NCBI RefSeq assembly: GCF_900104345.1
Contig: NZ_FNJN01000003.1
Coordinates: 186,001-250,000 of the forward strand
Length of the DNA stretch: 64,000 nt
Direction: 5' to 3'
Source of the DNA: Microbacterium testaceum StLB037
Lineage (GTDB): Bacteria > Actinomycetota > Actinomycetes > Actinomycetales > Microbacteriaceae
A model generated the notes under the pieces. It saw nothing but the letters and a program-made list of their open reading frames with translations. It searched no databases and was not told the DNA's origin. Made by a program: the position numbers and the translations under genes. Of this stretch, positions 18,018 through 28,955 are shown piece by piece (position 1 is the stretch's first letter; every line of letters begins with the position of its first letter).

Positions 18018-19230
18018 GCGCGAGGAGCGCCGCGTCGGACGCGTCGGTCGTGCGCAGCGTCTCGGGCAGATTCGCGAGGTAGGTCTCGACGTTGCGGCGG
18101 GTCTCGACGATGTTGTCGCCGCCGAACTTCTCGAGGACGGCGTCGGCGAGGGTGATCGCGACCATGGCCTCGGCGACGACGCCGGCGGCGGGGACCGCGC
18201 AGACGTCGGAGCGCTGGTGGTGCGCGGCAGCGGTGTCGCCCGTGGCGACGTCGACCGTGCGCAGGGCCTTCGGGATCGTCGCGATCGGCTTCATGCCGGC
18301 GCGCACGCGCAGCACGGTGCCGGTCGACATGCCGCCCTCGGTGCCGCCCGCGCGATCGGAGGACCGGGTGATCCCGTCGCCGGTCGCGAAGAGCTCGTCG
18401 TGCGCCTGCGATCCACGGCGGGTCGTGGTGAGGAAGCCGTCGCCGACCTCGACGCCCTTGATCGCCTGGATGCTCATGAGGGCCTGAGCGAGCTTGGCGT
18501 CCAGTCGACGATCCCACTGCACGTGGGAGCCCAGTCCGGGCGGGAGGCCGTAGGCGAGGACCTCGACGACGCCGCCGAGCGTGTCGCCGGCCTTCTTCGC
18601 GTCGTCGACCTCGGCGACCATCGCGGCGCTCGTCTCGGCGTGGAAGCAACGCAGCGGATCGGCGTCGAGACGGTCGACGTCGTCGGGCGTCGGGAACTCC
18701 GCGTCGTCGGGGACGCGCACGGGACCGATTGAGAGCGTGTGGCTGACCAGCCGGATGCCGAGTTCGTTCAGGAACGACCGCGCGACGGCGCCGAGGGCGA
18801 CGCGTGCGGCGGTCTCGCGGGCCGAGGCCCGCTCGAGGATCGGTCGGGCCTCGTCGAAGCCGTACTTCTGCATGCCGACGAGGTCGGCGTGTCCGGGACG
18901 CGGGCGCGTGAGAGCGGCCCCGCGGCCGCGCGAGCGGTCGGAGAGTTCGACGGGCTCGGGGCTCATGACCTCGGTCCACTTGGGCCACTCGGTGTTGCCG
19001 ATGCGCAGCGCGATGGGGCTGCCGATGGTGAAGCCGTGCACGATGCCGGTCGACAGCGACAGCTCGTCCTCTTCGAACTTCATGCGCGAGCCCCGGCCGT
19101 AGCCGAGGCGACGACGCGCGAGTTCGGCGCGGATCTGGGCCGAAGAGATGGGGACGCCTGCCGGCATCCCTTCCATGAGGGCGATCAGCTCGGGGCCGTG
19201 GGACTCGCCGGCGGTGAGAACGCGAAGCAT
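18004..19230 (-). CDS. aroC: chorismate synthase
   Basis: 408-residue FMN-dependent lyase, the last step to chorismate. It starts [21 protein letters not shown], contains [11 protein letters not shown] and the signatures [27 protein letters not shown] and [15 protein letters not shown]. The length is typical for actinobacteria. The ATG at 19228-19230 lies 4 nt from the aroE stop region. Its 3' end overlaps aroK by 14 nt. Confidence 0.97.
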   Translation of the reverse strand: MLRVLTAGESHGPELIALMEGMPAGVPISSAQIRAELARRRLGYGRGSRMKFEEDELSLSTGIVHGFTIGSPIALRIGNTEWPKWTEVMSPEPVELSDRSRGRGAALTRPRPGHADLVGMQKYGFDEARPILERASARETAARVALGAVARSFLNELGIRLVSHTLSIGPVRVPDDAEFPTPDDVDRLDADPLRCFHAETSAAMVAEVDDAKKAGDTLGGVVEVLAYGLPPGLGSHVQWDRRLDAKLAQALMSIQAIKGVEVGDGFLTTTRRGSQAHDELFATGDGITRSSDRAGGTEGGMSTGTVLRVRAGMKPIATIPKALRTVDVATGDTAAAHHQRSDVCAVPAAGVVAEAMVAITLADAVLEKFGGDNIVETRRNVETYLANLPETLRTTDASDAALLAHDLA

Positions 19231-19234
19231 GGTC

Positions 19235-20071
19235 CTAGTCTCCCATGAGCGCGGTGCGCATTGCGGCCAGCACCTCGGCCTCGCGCTCGACGGCGACCCC
19301 GGGGTCTCCCCCGACGAAGACGCGCACTTGCAGCAGGGCCTGGTGCAGAAGCATCGCGAGACCGTCGTGCGCCTCCCCTCCCGCGCGCTCCCACGCCCGC
19401 GCGAGCGGGGTCGGCCAGCCCCCGTAGACGACGTCGACGAGCGGACCCGAGACGGATGCCAGATCGTCGGCGACGCGGCCGAGGTCGGTGCCCCCGGGCA
19501 AAGCCGCGATGGTGGCGTCGACGGGTGCCAGGAGCGGTTGGTCCAGGGCGGCGACCTGGATCGCCACGCCCAGGTCGTCGCCGAGAGCGGCGATCGGCGC
19601 GGCGGCCTCGGGACGGCGGGCGCGCACCTCGACGGTCCGGGCACCGGCGCGGGCTGCCGCGACGACCGCGGAGGTCGCGGTGGCCCCCGCGCCGAGCACG
19701 CGGATGGCGTGGGGCTCCCGCACCCCGAACTCGTCGAGAGCACGCGCGAGGCCGCCCACGTCGGTGTTGAAGCCGCGGGGTCCGTCCTCGCTCAGCAGGA
19801 AGGTGTTGACGGCGCCGGTGAGGCGCGCATCGTCGTCGAGCGAGATCGCGTCGCGCGCGGCGGCGTGCTTGAGCGGCATGGTGAGCGAGAGGCCGCGCCA
19901 GTCGGGATCCAGACTCCTCCAGGCACTGTCGAAGCCCGCCTCGTCGACCTGCCTGCGCCCGTACTCCCAATCGAGCTCGAGGACGCCGTACGCGGCCGCG
20001 TGCAGCCGGGGCGACCGCGAGTGCGCGATCGGGTCGCCCCAGACGGCGAGGCGGCGTGGGGCGGTCAGCAT
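19235..20071 (-). CDS. aroE: shikimate dehydrogenase (biosynthetic)
   Basis: 278-residue NADPH-dependent reductase of 3-dehydroshikimate. The substrate loop AHSRSP is at 16-21, Lys68 in LTMPLKHAA, and Asp103 in [19 protein letters not shown] forms the nucleotide loop. This is the housekeeping copy inside the aro operon, distinct from the catabolic paralogue at 13384-14289. The ATG at 20071 overlaps the mltG stop (20065-20067), so it is coupled to mltG. The mltG-aroE order matches mycobacteria. Confidence 0.95.
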   Translation of the reverse strand: MLTAPRRLAVWGDPIAHSRSPRLHAAAYGVLELDWEYGRRQVDEAGFDSAWRSLDPDWRGLSLTMPLKHAAARDAISLDDDARLTGAVNTFLLSEDGPRGFNTDVGGLARALDEFGVREPHAIRVLGAGATATSAVVAAARAGARTVEVRARRPEAAAPIAALGDDLGVAIQVAALDQPLLAPVDATIAALPGGTDLGRVADDLASVSGPLVDVVYGGWPTPLARAWERAGGEAHDGLAMLLHQALLQVRVFVGGDPGVAVEREAEVLAAMRTALMGD

Positions 20072-21930
20072 CCGCCGTTCGGGTTCTCGCGGCACCACTG
20101 CTGGAACTGCGCGACCGCCTTCTCCTGATCGGCGTAGGTGGTCGAGAACACCGTCTCGCCCGTCGACAGGTTCACGGTCGTGAAGTAGTACCAGGGTCCG
20201 TCGACCGGATGCATCGCGGCATCGATCGCGAGGTCTCCGGCGTTGGCGATCGGTCCGACCGGCAGCCCGGGGTACTTGTACGTGTTGTACGGGTTGTCGC
20301 CGTTCAGGGCGTTCGCGCTCGACGACGACGATCCGGCGTCGAGTTCGTTCGCGCCGTACTGCGCGGTGGAGTCCATCTGCAGCAGACCGTGCGTCTCGGT
20401 GTTGTCGGGCTGCAAGCGATTCTCGATCACGCGCGAGACCTTGTAGAAGTCTTCGCTGCTGCGCGCCTCGCGCTCGATGATCGAGGCGATCGTCAGGATG
20501 CGCTCCCGGTCCTCGGGTGCGACACCAGCCTTGTCGAGCGACTCGATCGTGCGCTTGACCATGCGGTCGATGACCTGCTGGGCGGTGACGCCGTCGTCGA
20601 AGTCGTAGGTGGCGGGGAAGATCCAGCCTTCGAGGGTCGGAGCCGTCACCCCGTACGTCGAGGGCGTCGCCACCGCCGCATCGAGGTCGGCGCGCGGGAT
20701 GCTCGTCTGCTCGGAGATGATGTCGAGCGACTGCTTCAGGGTCAGGCCCTCGCGCAGCTGCACGGAGTTGTCGAGCCTGTTCGCCGGATCCTTCAGGGCG
20801 GCCAGCACCGCCTCCGAGGTCATCTGCTGCTGCAGTTTGTAGACGCCGGGCTGGAACGTGAAACCGACGGCGTTGTCGACCATGTACTTGTAGAGCGAGT
20901 TGGAGGCCTTCGTCACCCCCGCCTCGAAGAGCTTGGGCGAGACGGACTCCCCCGTGTCGCCCGCCACGATCGTCACGCGGGCCTCGCCGGTGGCTTGGCC
21001 CGCCTCGTACTCGAGCGACTCCCCGTTGCCGAGGAACGCCTGCACGCGGTCACCGTAGGTGTTCCACAGCGCGATACCGCCGCCGGCGACACCACCGACG
21101 AGGATCAGCACGATCGCCAGGGCGATCCAGCGACCGACGGACCGGCGCCGCTTCGGGGGATTCTGCGGCGCCCACCCGATCTGCTGCGTGGTGGTCTCGC
21201 CGGTGAACAGGTCTTCGAGGGAGCCGGATGCCGCGCCCGTGCCGGACGCTGCGGAGGCGGCCGCGCCGGCGCCGGCAACGACGAGGACGGGCTCGCGATG
21301 GCGCGACGGCTCCGTGCGGCGGGCGTTCGCTCCGGAGCGCGGGGCTTCGGCGGGGCGCGGAGTCTCGGCGGAGCGCGGGGCGTCGGGTCGGCGGGCTGCG
21401 GCTTGCCACGCGGCGGACTGCGTGTCGCGGGCCGGCTGTGCGTCGGCGGGGGTTCCGGCTACGGCGGGGGCGCCCGTGCGACGGGGGCCGCGAACGGTGT
21501 CGCCGCCGCGGCGCGGACCGGGAGCGTCCTCGGATCGGCGGGCCGCGGGAGTCGAGCGCTCGGACGGGATCGAGGAGGCGGCGGGTCGGGGCGACGACGA
21601 AGGCTCGATCCGGCGCGCAGCCTGCTGCTCATCGGCCGCGCGGGGGGCCGGCGCGGGCGCCGATGCGGCCGGGAGGGATTCGGTCGGGCGAGGCGCCTTG
21701 GCAGACGGGGTGGGGTTCTCGTCCGCTGGGCGAGCGGCCTGCTCCGACCCGATGATCGGGGTCGCTTCCGTCGCGGCCCGGCGGGCCTCTCGAGCTGCTC
21801 GGCGCGACGGAGGCGCGGCATCCGGCTGCGGTGCGGACTCCCGCGGACTGCGGGCGCCGGTGCGGGGGTCGGGCAGGCGACCGTAAAGATCCGCGAACGG
21901 ATCGTTCTCGGGGGGCTGGTTCTCGGGCAT
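20065..21930 (-). CDS. mltG: endolytic murein transglycosylase MltG with long cytoplasmic region
   Basis: 621-residue YceG-like protein that cleaves nascent glycan strands. The first ~265 residues are a low-complexity Ala/Pro/Arg/Ser-rich cytoplasmic region, followed by one transmembrane helix at about 268-290 (WIALAIVLILVGGVAGG) and the periplasmic domain. The catalytic Glu in SIIEREARS falls near residue 485. E. coli MltG is about 340 residues, so the cytoplasmic part is the main difference. Such extensions occur in actinobacteria and may dock division or regulatory proteins. The ATG at 21930 is preceded by AGGAG; ruvX ends 1 nt upstream. Confidence 0.93.
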   Translation of the reverse strand: MPENQPPENDPFADLYGRLPDPRTGARSPRESAPQPDAAPPSRRAAREARRAATEATPIIGSEQAARPADENPTPSAKAPRPTESLPAASAPAPAPRAADEQQAARRIEPSSSPRPAASSIPSERSTPAARRSEDAPGPRRGGDTVRGPRRTGAPAVAGTPADAQPARDTQSAAWQAAARRPDAPRSAETPRPAEAPRSGANARRTEPSRHREPVLVVAGAGAAASAASGTGAASGSLEDLFTGETTTQQIGWAPQNPPKRRRSVGRWIALAIVLILVGGVAGGGIALWNTYGDRVQAFLGNGESLEYEAGQATGEARVTIVAGDTGESVSPKLFEAGVTKASNSLYKYMVDNAVGFTFQPGVYKLQQQMTSEAVLAALKDPANRLDNSVQLREGLTLKQSLDIISEQTSIPRADLDAAVATPSTYGVTAPTLEGWIFPATYDFDDGVTAQQVIDRMVKRTIESLDKAGVAPEDRERILTIASIIEREARSSEDFYKVSRVIENRLQPDNTETHGLLQMDSTAQYGANELDAGSSSSSANALNGDNPYNTYKYPGLPVGPIANAGDLAIDAAMHPVDGPWYYFTTVNLSTGETVFSTTYADQEKAVAQFQQWCRENPNGGC

Positions 21931-21931
21931 G

Positions 21932-22401
21932 TCAGGCGGGCTCCTGTCCCGGTGTGACGGTGGGTCCGGCCGGCTCGCCAGACTGTCGCTCCACGTCGAG
22001 CGCCTGCTGCAGAAGGACCACAGCGGCGACTTGGTCCACAATGCTACGAGAATCCCGCTGGGAACGCCCTGCTTCTCTCAACACGCCGTGCGCCGAGACC
22101 GTACTCAGCCGTTCGTCGACCAGCCGCACGGGCATGGGGAGCGCCTCCGCCAGAGCAGCCGCGAACGTCCGGGCGTCGGTGGTCGATGCCGTGTCCTCCC
22201 CGCGCAGGTTGAGGGGCAGCCCGACCAGGATCTCGAAGGCCTCGTACTCCGCCGCGAGAGCCGCGATCCGGCGGAGCGGCTCCCCCTTGCGGGGTACGGT
22301 CTCGACCGGAACGGCCAGCACCCCGTCCGGATCCGACCGTGCCACGCCCACGCGGGCACGCCCGACGTCGATACCGAACCGGATGCCGCGCCGGAACGCC
22401 G

Positions 22402-22405
<4 letters not shown>
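21932..22405 (-). CDS. ruvX: Holliday-junction-resolvase-like nuclease RuvX/YqgF
   Basis: 157-residue RNase H-fold protein. The catalytic Asp motif FGIDVGRARVGVARSD is near residues 8-23, with VGLPLN and VDERLST further on. YqgF proteins are linked to pre-16S rRNA 5' maturation and possibly junction resolution. The start is GTG at 22403-22405, overlapping the alaS stop as GTGA, so translation is coupled. The alaS-ruvX-mltG order is standard in actinobacteria. Confidence 0.93.
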
Positions 22406-25071
<2,666 letters not shown>

Positions 25072-25134
25072 GGCGGGTCTTTCCGTACGCATGCGGATCC
25101 GCCCCACGTGCCGGGGGCGGGAGGCCGGAGGGGG

Positions 25135-25425
25135 TCAGTCGGAGGAGGAAACGGCCTTCTTGGCCGCGGCGGCGGCGGATTCCACCGCGTCGCCGGTCTT
25201 GTCGACAGCTGAGGAGGCGACGCCCTTGGCGTCGTCGATGATCTCGGAGAGACGGTTCTCCTGCTGGTGGTAGGCGTCGCTCATGTGGTCGGTGAACTCA
25301 CCGATGCGCGAGTCGAGCTGCGCGAGCAGCTCCTGACCGCGGGGGTCCTTGTTGACGAGATGGGCGGCGACGAAACCGCCGGCGATACCCAGCGCGAACC
25401 AGACGAGGCTTTTCACGATCACCAC
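25135..25425 (-). CDS. small membrane protein with amphipathic tail (YtxH-like)
   Basis: 96 residues: an N-terminal hydrophobic helix (SLVWFALGIAGGFVAAHLV, about 6-24) followed by a charged and then Ala/Lys-rich helical tail with AAAAAKK. YtxH-like or phasin-like in appearance; function unknown. Tandem GTG codons at 25425/25422 follow a GAGGAAG ribosome binding site, so the true start may be either. It sits between rpsD and alaS, a position in which Microbacteriaceae often have a small hypothetical protein. The upstream side is the tandem-repeat block. Confidence 0.75.
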   Translation of the reverse strand: MVIVKSLVWFALGIAGGFVAAHLVNKDPRGQELLAQLDSRIGEFTDHMSDAYHQQENRLSEIIDDAKGVASSAVDKTGDAVESAAAAAKKAVSSSD

Positions 25426-25602
25426 TTCTTCCTCGATACGACGCCGCGATCACGGCATTCCCCATCGTAGGCGAGGGGCCCCGCGCTACGCACAAGGCAG
25501 ACCTGTGTATGCCGCGTCTCCGGCGTCCATCCCGCCGACGGCCCCCATCGCGCACCCGCGCCGGCACCGTCCGGGACAGCCGCATCGACTCCCCCGCGGC
25601 CG

Positions 25603-25975
25603 GTTGCCGCGTATGGTCGGCGGCTCGGCGGAGATGCGCCGTCTCGGGCACACGAATCCACGGCGTGCGCGTTCAGTTGCCGCGTATGGTCGGTGGCTCG
25701 GCGAAGATGCGCCATTTCGGGCACACGAATCCACGCCGTGCGCGTTCGATTGCCGCGTATGGTCGGCGGCTCGGCGGTCGGCGGCTCGGCGGAGATGCGC
25801 CATCTCGGGCACACGAATCAACGCCGTGCGCGTTCGGTTGCCGCCTATGGTGGACGGCTCGGCGGAGCATGCGCCATCTCGGGCAGATGACTTCACGGCG
25901 TGCGCATTCGATCGCCGCAAACGGTCATCGGGGCCGGGCAAGACCCGCCGTCTGGGGCAAACGAATCCAGCGCGA
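25603..25975. repeat. non-coding tandem repeat, about 73-bp units (five copies, decaying rightwards)
   Basis: Units begin at 25603, 25676, 25749, 25837 and 25911 with the pattern GTTGCCGCGTATGGTCGG, then GCTCGGCGGAGATGCGCC, CTCGGGCACACGAATCCACG and CGTGCGCGTTC. Unit lengths are 73, 73, 88, 74 and about 65. The third unit has an extra 15-bp internal duplication (TCGGCGGCTCGGCGG). Units 1-3 are close; unit 5 is strongly diverged. A 73-bp period is not a multiple of 3, so no frame is conserved across units. Apparent frames through it on both strands are repeat artefacts. Function unknown. Confidence 0.85.
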
Positions 25976-25994
25976 GCAGAGCGCGCCCCGGGAC

Positions 25995-26148
25995 GGCGAA
26001 GGGCCGCGCGAGAGCGCGACCCGAAAAAGGCGAAGGGCCGCGCGAGAGCACGACCCGAAAACGGCGAAGGGCCGCGCGAGAGCGCGACCCGAAAAAGGCG
26101 AAGGGCCGCGCGAGAGCACGCCCCGAAAACGGCGAAGGGCGCCGGGAG
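25995..26148 (-). repeat. 34-bp tandem repeat resembling serial terminator hairpins downstream of rpsD
   Basis: Units start at 25995, 26029, 26063, 26097 and (partial) 26131, exactly 34 bp apart. Each begins GGCGAAGGGCCGCGCGAGAG on the plus strand. Odd units end GCGCGACCCGAAAAA and even units end GCACGACCCGAAAAC or GCACGCCCCGAAAAC, so the true period is a 68-bp pair. In odd units GGGC-CGCGC-GAGA-GCGCG-A-CCC folds as a GAGA-loop hairpin. On the minus strand each hairpin is followed by TTCGCC and a T4-T5 run, giving terminator-like modules behind rpsD. Even units weaken the stem with one substitution. Confidence 0.8.
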
Positions 26149-26163
26149 AACCCGACGCCCTTC
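26134..26163 (-). terminator. rpsD terminator
   Basis: GAAGGGCG (26134-26141) pairs with CGCCCTTC (26156-26163), with an inner CGGG-AGAA-CCCG stem, 16 nt after the rpsD stop. On the minus strand it runs into GTTTTC from the adjoining 34-bp repeat. The repeat's GGCGAAGGGC is this hairpin's own arm, suggesting the array grew from the terminator. Confidence 0.75.
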
Positions 26164-26178
26164 GTGTGCTCGCTGCGA

Positions 26179-26808
26179 TCAGCGGGCGGCGTAGTACTCG
26201 ACGACGAGCTGCACGTCACACGTGACGGGCACCTCGGCGCGCTTGGGGCGACGCACGAGCTTCGCCTGCAGCGTGGAGAGGTCGACCTCGAGGTAGCCCG
26301 GAACGGGGGGCAGCACTTCGGCGTGCCCACCGGCGGCGGCGACCTGGAAGGGCTCGAGGCCCTCGCTCTTGGTCTTGACGTGGATCAGCTGACCCGGCTT
26401 CACGCGGAACGACGGGCGGTCCACGAGCTGGCCGTCGACCATGATGTGGCGGTGCACGACGAGCTGGCGAGCCTGCGCGGTGGTGCGGGCGAAGCCCGAA
26501 CGCACGACAAGGGCGTCCAGACGCATCTCGAGCAGCTCGACCAGGTTCTCACCGGTCAGGCCGTCGGTGCGGCGGGCCTCGTTGAACGCGATGCGAAGCT
26601 GCTTCTCGCGGATGCCGTACTGCTCGCGCAGACGCTGCTTCTCACGGAGACGGACGGCGTAGTCGCTGTCGGCCTTGCGCTTGGTGCGGCCGTGCTCGCC
26701 GGGAGCGTAGGGACGCTTCTCGAGGTAGCGGGCGGCCTTGGGGGTGAGTGCGACGCCGAGGGCGCGCGACAGACGCACCTTGCGGCGGTCCTGAGACTTC
26801 GTGGTCAC
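26179..26808 (-). CDS. rpsD: 30S ribosomal protein S4
   Basis: 209 residues. The S4 RNA-binding domain lies near 98-160 (RLDALVVRSGFARTTAQARQLVVHRHIMVDGQLVDRPSFRVKPGQ), and the N-terminal KSQDRRKVRLSRALG and YGIREKQLR stretches are typical. It nucleates 16S assembly. The start is GTG at 26806-26808 with GGAAGGAG upstream. It stands alone rather than in the S13-S11-S4 operon, as is usual in Microbacteriaceae. The leader of over 100 nt contains GC-rich inverted segments that could serve S4 autoregulation, but I cannot assign a specific structure. Confidence 0.97.
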   Translation of the reverse strand: MTTKSQDRRKVRLSRALGVALTPKAARYLEKRPYAPGEHGRTKRKADSDYAVRLREKQRLREQYGIREKQLRIAFNEARRTDGLTGENLVELLEMRLDALVVRSGFARTTAQARQLVVHRHIMVDGQLVDRPSFRVKPGQLIHVKTKSEGLEPFQVAAAGGHAEVLPPVPGYLEVDLSTLQAKLVRRPKRAEVPVTCDVQLVVEYYAAR

Positions 26809-26996
26809 GAAGTTCTCCTTCCGATGACGTGGCCGCGCCTTTCACGGCTCACGGGCGTATCGCCCCCTTCCGCCCGATCCGAAGCGCACGCCGGGGCGCA
26901 CCGGAAGGTGATCACAGGAAGGAGGGGATGCCCGAAAACCCTGTTTCGAGCCGATTCATGCTATCAGAGCGGGCCGGGCGCATTCCGGATGCCGTG

Positions 26997-28415
26997 TCAC
27001 CGACCCTCGAGGATGCGACGGATCTTCTCGAGGCGTGCCGAGACGTCGCGTTCGGCACCGTGACTGGTGGGTTCGTAGTACCGCTTGCCGACGAGCTCGT
27101 CGGGCAGGTACTGCTGCGTGACGATGCCGATGTCGCTGTCGTGCGCGTACTTGTAGCCCTTGCCGTGTCCGAGGCGTCTGGCCCCGGGATAGTGCGCGTC
27201 GCGCAGGTGCATCGGCACGCGACCGAAGCCGCCGGCGCGCACGTCGGCGATCGCGGCGTTGATGGCGTTGTAGGCGGCGTTCGACTTTGCGGTCGTGGCC
27301 AGGTACACCGTGGCCTCGGCGAGCGGGATCCGCCCCTCGGGCATGCCGATGAACGCCACCGCGTCGGCCGCGGCCACCGCGATCTGCAGGGCCTGCGGGT
27401 CGGCCATGCCGATGTCCTCGGCGGCCGAGATGACCAGGCGCCGCGCGATGAAGCGGGGGTCCTCCCCCGCCTCGATCATGCGCGCGAGGTAGTGGATCGC
27501 GGCATCCGGATCCGACCCCCGCACCGACTTGATGAAGGCACTGATGACGTCGTAGTGCTCGTCTCCCTGCCGGTCGTAGCGCAGCAGGGCGCGGTCGACG
27601 GCCTGGGCGATGTGGTCGGCGGTGATGACGGGCAGTTCGTCGCCCTCGCCCGTGAACGGGCCGGGGTCCTGTTCGTCGTCGTCTTCGTCTTCGTCGTCGT
27701 CATCGTCGCGGGCCGCAGGAGCCGGGGCCCCCGCGTCGTCACCCGCGACCGAAGCCGCGGCCTCGAGGGCGGTGAGAGCGCGTCGCGCGTCACCCGAGGC
27801 TAGACGCACCAGGGCCGCCCGGGCGTCGTCGTCGAGCACCACCCGACCGGCCAGACCACGCGGGTCGGTCACGGCCCGGTCGACGAGAGCACCGAGGTCG
27901 TCGTCGCCGAGCGGGCGGAGGGTGAGGAGAAGAGAGCGCGAAAGCAAGGGAGAGATGACCGAGAACGACGGGTTCTCGGTGGTGGCGGCGATCAACACGA
28001 CCCAGCCGTTCTCGACACCCGGCAGCAGGGCGTCCTGCTGCGCCTTGGTGAAGCGGTGGATCTCGTCGAGGAAGAGGATGGTCGACTGGCCGTACAGATC
28101 TCGCTGCGTCAGCGCTTCTTGCATGACCTCGCGCACGTCTTTGACACCCGCCGTGATGGCGGAGAGCTCGACGAAACGCCGCCCGGACGACCGGGCGATC
28201 GCCTGCGCCAGCGTGGTCTTGCCGGTGCCGGGCGGACCCCACAGGATGACCGAGGCGGCCGAGACGGATGCCGAGGAGTCGGTCGTCGCGAGAGTGACCA
28301 GCGGCGACCCGGGGCGCAGCAGATGTCCTTGGCCGGCCACCTCGTCGAGGCTCACCGGCCGCATGCGCACCGCCAGCGGCGTCTGGCCTTGGAAGAGCGC
28401 GGAGGAAGGGGTCAC
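26997..28415 (-). CDS. rarA: replication-associated recombination protein A (AAA+ ATPase)
   Basis: 472-residue MgsA/RarA-type AAA+ protein acting at stalled replication forks. Walker [10 protein letters not shown] is near residues 60-68, Walker B FLDEIHRF near 115-122, sensor TTENPSF near 146-152, and the C-terminal tetramerisation region contains [16 protein letters not shown]. Unusual: an acidic insertion of about 35 residues around 222-256 ([15 protein letters not shown]) sits between AAA+ lid and C-terminal parts and is absent from typical homologues as I know them. GTG start at 28413-28415. Confidence 0.93.
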   Translation of the reverse strand: MTPSSALFQGQTPLAVRMRPVSLDEVAGQGHLLRPGSPLVTLATTDSSASVSAASVILWGPPGTGKTTLAQAIARSSGRRFVELSAITAGVKDVREVMQEALTQRDLYGQSTILFLDEIHRFTKAQQDALLPGVENGWVVLIAATTENPSFSVISPLLSRSLLLTLRPLGDDDLGALVDRAVTDPRGLAGRVVLDDDARAALVRLASGDARRALTALEAAASVAGDDAGAPAPAARDDDDDEDEDDDEQDPGPFTGEGDELPVITADHIAQAVDRALLRYDRQGDEHYDVISAFIKSVRGSDPDAAIHYLARMIEAGEDPRFIARRLVISAAEDIGMADPQALQIAVAAADAVAFIGMPEGRIPLAEATVYLATTAKSNAAYNAINAAIADVRAGGFGRVPMHLRDAHYPGARRLGHGKGYKYAHDSDIGIVTQQYLPDELVGKRYYEPTSHGAERDVSARLEKIRRILEGR

Positions 28416-28532
28416 GTGTCCAGGCTAACCGGGGCCTCCGACACGGGGACCTCCCGTGCCCCCGCCGCGATCCGAGACACCCCGACCGCTGTTTGTAGGA
28501 TCGAGGGGCCCGGACGGGCGGAGGAGGTCGAT

Positions 28533-28823
28533 GTGGCGGCGCGTGGGAAAGACCGGCGGACCCGAGAGCAGCGCGAGCGTGCGCGCGCCTACCAGGCTCG
28601 ACTCGAGCTCCACGACCGTCAGGGACGCCGCCGCACCCGTGACAACCTCGTCGGCCTGATCGTCGGGCTCCTCGTGATCGCCGGGGCGATCGCCCTGCAG
28701 ACGGCGTACTTCGTGACCGGCCCCGGAGCGCCGACCCCCGAACCGTCGTCGACGGTCAGCCCCGAGACCCCCGTCCCGACCGAGATCCCGGCCCCGCTTC
28801 CCTCGGAGTCGACCGCACCCTGA
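28533..28823 (+). CDS. small single-pass membrane protein, basic N-terminus and Pro/Thr-rich tail
   Basis: 96 residues: a highly charged cytoplasmic N-terminus (KDRRTREQRERARAYQARLE), one transmembrane helix at about 40-60 (LVGLIVGLLVIAGAIALQTAYF), then an extracytoplasmic PTPEPSSTVSPETPVPTEIP tail. The start is GTG at 28533, 4 nt after the perfect GGAGGAGG. It is divergent from rarA and upstream of the DUF349 gene. No known function; a similar short protein often precedes DUF349 genes in related genomes, which is from memory rather than shown here. Confidence 0.75.
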   Translation: MAARGKDRRTREQRERARAYQARLELHDRQGRRRTRDNLVGLIVGLLVIAGAIALQTAYFVTGPGAPTPEPSSTVSPETPVPTEIPAPLPSESTAP

Positions 28824-28835
28824 GCGATCCTCCCG

Positions 28836-28854
28836 CGCCGCCGGATCGGCGGCG
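28836..28854 (+). terminator. GC-rich hairpin between the small membrane protein and DUF349 genes
   Basis: CGCCGCCG (28836-28843) and CGGCGGCG (28847-28854) form a perfect 8-bp stem with a GAT loop, 13 nt after the upstream stop. There is no T-tract, so this is a candidate terminator or mRNA-stability element only. Confidence 0.4.
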
Positions 28855-28955
28855 TGGCGGGGCGGGAACGACGATCCTGTGTCGGAGCGGTCGCGCGTAC
28901 TAGGCTCGGAGGGTCCTTCTCCCCCAGGCGGTTCTGCCGCGATGAGGTGCTACCC

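Noticed and set aside
25603..26163. CRISPR array or integron attC cluster
   Set aside because: Units are directly contiguous with no unique spacers, no cas genes lie nearby, and no integrase or attC-type core sites are seen.
25486..26330. Several frames on both strands through the repeat block, looking like repetitive proteins
   Set aside because: The 73-bp period shifts frame at every unit and the 34-bp period also is not a multiple of 3, so no peptide repeat is maintained. There is no start signal or codon bias.
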